A stretch of 17,508 bases of DNA from Pseudomonadota bacterium (lineage in GTDB: Bacteria; Pseudomonadota; Alphaproteobacteria; Reyranellales; Reyranellaceae). Below are positions 13,902 to 17,508 of the stretch, one piece after another. The DNA is taken from the NCBI GenBank assembly GCA_023416135.1, contig JAEZIF010000390.1:1-17508 (forward strand). The letters are read 5' to 3'. The translations under genes were made by a program, and so were the position numbers. Position 1 is the first letter of the stretch, and each line of letters opens with the position of its first letter. Under the pieces are notes generated by a model, which saw nothing but the letters and a program-made list of their open reading frames with translations, did no database searches and was not told the origin of the DNA.

Positions 13902-14771
13902 ATGGATACGGAGCTTGCGCGCACCTTCCTGACCGTCGTGGCCGCCGGAAACTTCGTCAGCGCCGCCGACCGGCTCCATGTCACGCAGTCGACGATCAGC
14001 GCCCGCATTCACTCCCTGGAGACGTCACTGGGCTGCCGGTTGTTCGTGCGCAACAAGGGCGGCACGACGCTCACTGCCCAAGGCCGACACTTCCAGAAGT
14101 ATGCTTCCACGCTGGTGCGTACCGTCGAGCAGGCTCGTCATGAGATCGGCGTCGCCAAGGGCTTTCGCGGCGCGCTGACGATCGGCGGACGATTCGGATT
14201 CTGGGAGCAGTTCCTGAACCGATGGCTCGCGGTGTTGCTGCAGAAGGCGCCCGACATCTCCGTGCGCGCGGAGATCGGTCTGGAAGCCGAGCTGATGCAG
14301 GGGCTCGTCGAGGGCCGCCTGGACATTGCGGTGATGTACACGCCCGAAAGTCGCCCCGGCCTGAAGGTCGAACTGCTGTTCGACGAGCGTCTCGTGCTCG
14401 CCTCGACCGACCCGCACGGCAAGCCGGAGCCGGGTCCGGGTTACGTCTATGTCGATTGGGGGCCGGAGTTCTTCGCCAAGCACAGCGCCAGCTTTCCGAA
14501 CTTCTTCGGCTCGGCGCTCACGACCAACACCGGCTGGCTTGGTCTTCAGCACGTTCTGGAAAACGGCGGCTCGGGCTATTTCCCGACCCGCCTGCTGCGG
14601 CCGCATCTGCGGAACGGCGAGCTGGCGCTGATTTCCGGCGGACCGGAGTTCGTGCTGTCCGCCTACGTCGTCTATCACGTCGACGCCGCGTCCGATGTCA
14701 TCGAGCCGGCGCTCGAGGTCATCCGCGAGGCCGCCATTCTGGAAGGCATGTCGGCCTCCAGGGTCGACTGA
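13902..14771 (+). CDS. LysR-family transcriptional regulator
   Basis: A 289-residue LTTR. The N-terminal winged helix-turn-helix is typical (ARTFLTVVAAGNFVSAADRL, then HVTQSTISARIHSLETSLGC, then LFVRNKGGTTLTAQG). The effector domain begins around residue 87 (GALTIGGRFGFWEQFLNRWL) and includes GLVEGRLDIAVMYTP and LFDERLVLAS. The inducer is unknown. ATG 13902 is the in-frame start; two earlier ATGs (13888 and 13894) are in another frame. It is divergent from the DUF6306-like gene, with an operator-like palindrome between. Its last ~10 codons resemble those of the next gene (EGMSASRVD against ENLSATRVD). Confidence 0.92.
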   Translation: MDTELARTFLTVVAAGNFVSAADRLHVTQSTISARIHSLETSLGCRLFVRNKGGTTLTAQGRHFQKYASTLVRTVEQARHEIGVAKGFRGALTIGGRFGFWEQFLNRWLAVLLQKAPDISVRAEIGLEAELMQGLVEGRLDIAVMYTPESRPGLKVELLFDERLVLASTDPHGKPEPGPGYVYVDWGPEFFAKHSASFPNFFGSALTTNTGWLGLQHVLENGGSGYFPTRLLRPHLRNGELALISGGPEFVLSAYVVYHVDAASDVIEPALEVIREAAILEGMSASRVD

Positions 14772-14842
14772 GGAGCTTCGCGCTTGCGCGGCCTGAATCC
14801 TTTTTGCCTCCCCAATCGTCTTGGATCGAGAGGTGGTCCAGA

Positions 14843-15379
14843 ATGGATGCAATCGCGACGTGCCAATGCGGCAAGGTAAAGATGGAGGCAATCGGCCGGC
14901 CGATTCTGACCGCCTCCTGCTATTGCACGAGCTGCCAGGATGCCGGACATCGGCTCGAGCGGCTGGTGTCCGCCCCGCTGGTGCTCGATCCCGACGGCGG
15001 AACGAGCGTAATCCTCTATCGCAAGGATCGGATGCAGTGCGTGGCCGGACGCCGGCACCTCGAAGAGCATCGGCTCAAGCCCGAGTCTCCCACCCGGCGG
15101 GTCGTTGCCACGTGCTGCAACTCGGCAATGCTCCTCGACTTCACCAAGGGACACTGGGTGTCGATGTACCGCAACCGCTTTGCGATTGGAGCGCCGCCGC
15201 TCGAAATGCGGGTCATGACGGGGGAGCGGCGCGTCGGCGTTCGGCTTCCAGACGACGTGCCGAACCATCGCGGTCACTCCGTCAAGTTCATGTTGAGGCT
15301 GCTGGCTGCCTGGATTGCAATGGGTTTCCGCCGTCCGCCGGCTGCTCTGGAGAACCTGTCGGCGACCAGGGTCGATTAG
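14843..15379 (+). CDS. GFA/DUF6151-like zinc-site protein
   Basis: A 178-residue protein related to the glutathione-dependent formaldehyde-activating (GFA/CENP-V) fold. The N-terminal cysteines C7-x-C9-G and C26-Y-C28-x-x-C31 match the structural and catalytic zinc sites, and GGTSVILYRKDRMQ is the next strand region. In place of the usual C-x-x-C near residue 91 it has A-T-C91-C92-N-S, as I recall for the DUF6151 branch (R-W-Y-x-x-C-C-x-T-P). True formaldehyde/glutathione activity should not be assumed. ATG 14843 is preceded by AGAGGTGG. Same strand as lysR, 71 bp downstream. Its stop overlaps the convergent acetyltransferase stop. Confidence 0.78.
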   Translation: MDAIATCQCGKVKMEAIGRPILTASCYCTSCQDAGHRLERLVSAPLVLDPDGGTSVILYRKDRMQCVAGRRHLEEHRLKPESPTRRVVATCCNSAMLLDFTKGHWVSMYRNRFAIGAPPLEMRVMTGERRVGVRLPDDVPNHRGHSVKFMLRLLAAWIAMGFRRPPAALENLSATRVD

Positions 15380-15899
15380 AGCTTCGCGCGGTGCGGATTG
15401 TGCATGGCGTACAGCAGGATCGTCCGGCCGGACTCCATCCTGATCTCTCGCTCGCGCACCATGCCGGACTTCTCCAGCGAGCGCTGACTGGGGCCGTTGT
15501 CCGCGCGGGTGAGAGCGACCACGCGATCGAGCTTGGCGACCTCGAAGGCAAAGGCCAGGGAGGCGCGGCCGAGTTCCGATCCAAAGCCCTTGCCTTGCGC
15601 CTCGGGCGTGAAGGCGAGGCGAATCGCCACGCCGTAGTCGCCGGTGTGCACGCGCAGCCCGCCCAACCCGACCAGCCGGCCGGTCGCGCGTTCGGTCGCC
15701 GTCCAGCTTCCGAAGCCGAGCGCCGGCCACTCGGCCTCGTAGTGGCGACCATGGCGTCGCTTTGGGCGCGCGTCAGCACGCCGTGCTGCAGAAGATTCAT
15801 GACGCGCGCATCGGCGTGCAATACCGCCAGACGGTCCGCGTCGGCCATGGTGATCGGCTTGAGATCGAGACGCTCGGTAACGCGGTGGTAACGGTCCAA
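15376..15899 (-). pseudogene. GNAT-family N-acetyltransferase broken by one frameshift
   Basis: The N-terminal part (MDRYHRVTERLDLKPITMAD ... LTRAQSDAMVA) starts at a TTG (15899) with AAGGA six bases upstream. The remainder (HYEAEWPALGFGSWTATERA, LRVHTGDYGVAIRLAFTPEA, QGKGFGSELGRA, then LDRVVALTRADNGPSQRSLE) is in the next frame and ends at 15376. The second part has the acetyl-CoA motif Q-G-K-G-F-G and the N-x-x-S-x-x-x-L-E-K-x-G-M motif of RimJ-like GNATs. The two parts join with no residues lost if one base is restored near 15744-15746 (a CC that would be CCC on the coding strand). This is either a young pseudogene or a sequencing error. The substrate is unknown. The stop overlaps that of the GFA-like gene. 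Confidence 0.85.
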
Positions 15900-15908
15900 G
15901 ACGGGTCC

Positions 15909-15936
15909 TTGCCGGTGCCGGTCGCCCGCCTATAGA
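15909..15936 (+). promoter_or_regulatory. Candidate phaA promoter
   Basis: TTGCCG (15909-15914) and TATAGA (15931-15936) with a 16-bp spacer give a fair sigma-70-like promoter, 33 bp before ATG 15969. The -35 box overlaps the ribosome binding site region of the divergent acetyltransferase. Confidence 0.5.
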
Positions 15937-15968
15937 GTCGCGACAGGGCGGCCCGCAAGGAGGATTAC

Positions 15969-17150
15969 ATGGCAACCGACATCGTCATCGCGAGCGCTGC
16001 GCGCACACCGATCGGCTCGTTCAACGGCGCCTTCGGTGCCGTCCCGGCTCACGACCTCGGCAAGGTCGCCATCAAGGGCGCGCTCGAGCGCGCCAAGGTG
16101 AAGCCCGAGGAAGTCGATGAAGTCATCATGGGTCAGATCCTGAGCGCCGCTCAGGGCCAGAATCCGGCCCGCCAGGCCGCGGTCAATTCCGGCATCCCGG
16201 TCGAGAAGACCGCTCTCGGCATCAACCAGCTCTGCGGCTCGGGCCTGCGCGCCGTCGCGTTCGGCTGGCAGGCGATCCGCAACGGCGACGCCTCGATCAT
16301 GGTGGTCGGCGGCCAGGAGAGCATGAGCCAGGCGCCGCACGCCGGCTACATGCGCGACGGCACCAAGATGGGCGAGTTCAAGATGCTCGACACCATGCTC
16401 AAGGACGGCCTGTGGGACGCCTTCCACGGCTATCACATGGGCAACACCGCCGAGAACGTGGCGCAGAAGTTCCAGATCACCCGCGCCGAGCAGGACGCCT
16501 TCGCCGCCTCTTCGCAGAACAAGGCCGAGGCGGCGCAGAAGTCCGGTCGCTTCAAGGACGAGATCGTCCCGGTCACGGTGAAGACCCGCAAGGGCGAGGT
16601 CGTGGTCGACACCGACGAGTTCCCGCGCCACGGCACCACCGTCGAGACCCTGGCCAAGCTGCGCCCGGCCTTCACCAAGGAAGGCGGCTCGGTCACCGCC
16701 GGCAACGCCTCGGGCATCAATGACGGCGCGGCAGCACTGGTGCTGATGACGGCCGACGACGCCAAGAGGCGCGGCATCAAGCCGCTCGCCAAGATCGTCT
16801 CGTGGGCGACCACGGGCGTCGATCCCTCGATCATGGGCATCGGCCCGGTGACGGCGTCGCAGGAGGCGCTGAAGAAGGCCGGCTGGACGGTGAAGGATCT
16901 CGACCTCGTCGAGGCCAACGAAGCGTTCGCGGCGCAAGCCGTCGCCGTCGGCAAGCAGCTCGGCCTCGATCCGGAGAAGCTCAACGTCAATGGCGGCGCG
17001 ATCGCGCTCGGCCATCCGATCGGCGCCTCGGGCGCGCGCGTGCTGACCACCCTGCTCTACGAGATGCAGAAGCGCGATGCCAAGAAGGGCCTCGCTACGC
17101 TCTGCATCGGCGGCGGCATGGGCATCGCCATGTGCGTCCAGCGCGACTGA
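15969..17150 (+). CDS. phaA: Acetyl-CoA acetyltransferase (beta-ketothiolase) PhaA
   Basis: A 393-residue biosynthetic thiolase that condenses two acetyl-CoA to acetoacetyl-CoA, the first step of polyhydroxybutyrate synthesis. The catalytic residues are Cys89 (NQLCGSGLRAV), His349 (LGHPIGASGAR) and Cys379 (TLCIGGGMGIAM), matching Cys89, His348 and Cys378 of the Zoogloea enzyme. NEAFAAQAVAV is also typical. Length is normal. ATG 15969 follows AAGGAGG (15957-15963). Usually phaB (acetoacetyl-CoA reductase) follows phaA; here a terminator and a convergent gene follow instead, so phaA is monocistronic. The symbol atoB would be equally defensible. Confidence 0.96.
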   Translation: MATDIVIASAARTPIGSFNGAFGAVPAHDLGKVAIKGALERAKVKPEEVDEVIMGQILSAAQGQNPARQAAVNSGIPVEKTALGINQLCGSGLRAVAFGWQAIRNGDASIMVVGGQESMSQAPHAGYMRDGTKMGEFKMLDTMLKDGLWDAFHGYHMGNTAENVAQKFQITRAEQDAFAASSQNKAEAAQKSGRFKDEIVPVTVKTRKGEVVVDTDEFPRHGTTVETLAKLRPAFTKEGGSVTAGNASGINDGAAALVLMTADDAKRRGIKPLAKIVSWATTGVDPSIMGIGPVTASQEALKKAGWTVKDLDLVEANEAFAAQAVAVGKQLGLDPEKLNVNGGAIALGHPIGASGARVLTTLLYEMQKRDAKKGLATLCIGGGMGIAMCVQRD

Positions 17151-17179
17151 CGCGCTTCTACGACCAGATCACGAACGAA

Positions 17180-17207
17180 CGCCCGAAGGTCTCCTTCGGG
17201 CGTTTTT
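17180..17207 (+). terminator. Rho-independent terminator of phaA
   Basis: CGCCCGAAGG and CCTTCGGGCG form a perfect 10-bp stem around TCT, followed at once by TTTTT (17203-17207). It lies 29 bp after the phaA stop and just before the end of the convergent gene. Confidence 0.92.
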
Positions 17208-17209
17208 CG

Positions 17210-17506
17210 TTACAGGCCGAGATCGCCGAGGCCGGGATGGCCGGCCGGCCGCGGCCCCGGCGCCGGCCAGTGGAACTTGCGCTCCGCGTCCGCGATCGGC
17301 AGGTCGTTGATCGATGCGAGGCGCCGGCGCATCAGGCCGTTGCCGTCGAACTCCCAGTTCTCGTTGCCGTAGGAGCGGAACCAGTGGCCGGAATCGTCGT
17401 GCCACTCGTAGGCGAAGCGGACGGCGATGCGGTTGCCCCCGAACGCCCAGAGTTCCTTGATCAGGCGGTAGTCGAGTTCGTGCTGCCACTTGCGGGTCAG
17501 GAAGGC
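17210..17506 (-). CDS. DUF1348 / nuclear transport factor 2-like protein (5' end outside window)
   Basis: The last ~99 residues of a small NTF2-fold (SnoaL-like) protein of the DUF1348 type. The family's conserved run is clear: KELWAFGGNRIAVRFAYEWH, then WFRSYGNENWEFDGNGLM, then R-x-A-S-I-N-D-x-P-I, ending with H-W-P-A-P-G-x-R-P and H-P-G-L-x-x-L-x-L. The catalytic role, if any, is unknown. The frame is open to the window edge, so the start lies beyond 17508. Convergent with phaA. Confidence 0.88.
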   Translation of the reverse strand, partial: AFLTRKWQHELDYRLIKELWAFGGNRIAVRFAYEWHDDSGHWFRSYGNENWEFDGNGLMRRRLASINDLPIADAERKFHWPAPGPRPAGHPGLGDLGL

Positions 17507-17508
17507 CT

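Noticed and set aside
14779..14805. Possible terminator after the LysR gene (CGCGC/GCGCG and a TTTTT run)
   Set aside because: The stem is only five bp with a two-base loop, and the T run is ten bases away from it.

Overview
This 17.5 kb window is GC-rich (roughly two thirds G+C by eye). It looks like a chromosomal segment of an alphaproteobacterium. The evidence is an sdhCDAB-type operon with alphaproteobacterial SdhA/SdhB sequences, an AapJ-like amino-acid binding protein, a DUF1289 gene next to PhaR, and a PhaA thiolase. The order Rhodospirillales or a relative is my guess. I see no phage, insertion sequence, tRNA, rRNA or CRISPR array.

Layout. Positions 1-2941 hold the end of sdhD, then sdhA and sdhB. 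Positions 2942-4417 are a scarred, gene-poor stretch. It contains one intact small secreted protein (3226-3477), a chimeric copy of sdhA and sdhB 3' sequence (3779-3962), two decayed Phd/YefM-type antitoxin remnants (2972-3079 and 3961-4167), a decayed PIN/VapC toxin remnant (4210-4364), and a 21-bp tandem repeat. Positions 4418-5443 encode an orphan amino-acid ABC binding protein, which meets a convergent serine hydrolase (5483-7117, D-aminopeptidase-like) at a perfect hairpin. An enoyl-CoA hydratase-family gene (7176-7997) then converges, at another perfect palindrome, on the phaR-DUF1289 pair (minus strand, 8034-8886).

Divergent from phaR is a plus-strand operon: a small PhaE-like/phasin-like protein, a short PHA-synthase-like alpha/beta hydrolase whose best start lies 137 bp inside the previous gene, and a membrane-bound LytTR regulator. 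After these come an OpgC-like acyltransferase (11545-12711), a minus-strand pair of a ferritin-like/DUF6306-like protein and 5-formyltetrahydrofolate cyclo-ligase, a divergent LysR regulator with a likely autoregulatory operator, a GFA/DUF6151-like zinc-site protein, a GNAT acetyltransferase broken by one frameshift, phaA (acetyl-CoA acetyltransferase) with promoter and terminator, and the 3' part of a DUF1348-type NTF2-like gene.

How the genes fit together. The recognisable themes are the TCA cycle/respiratory chain (SDH) and polyhydroxyalkanoate metabolism (PhaR, PhaE-like, PhaC-like, PhaA, possibly the enoyl-CoA hydratase). The two most interesting places are the chimeric duplication fused to toxin-antitoxin debris after sdhB, and the overlapping mini-PhaE/PhaC pair.
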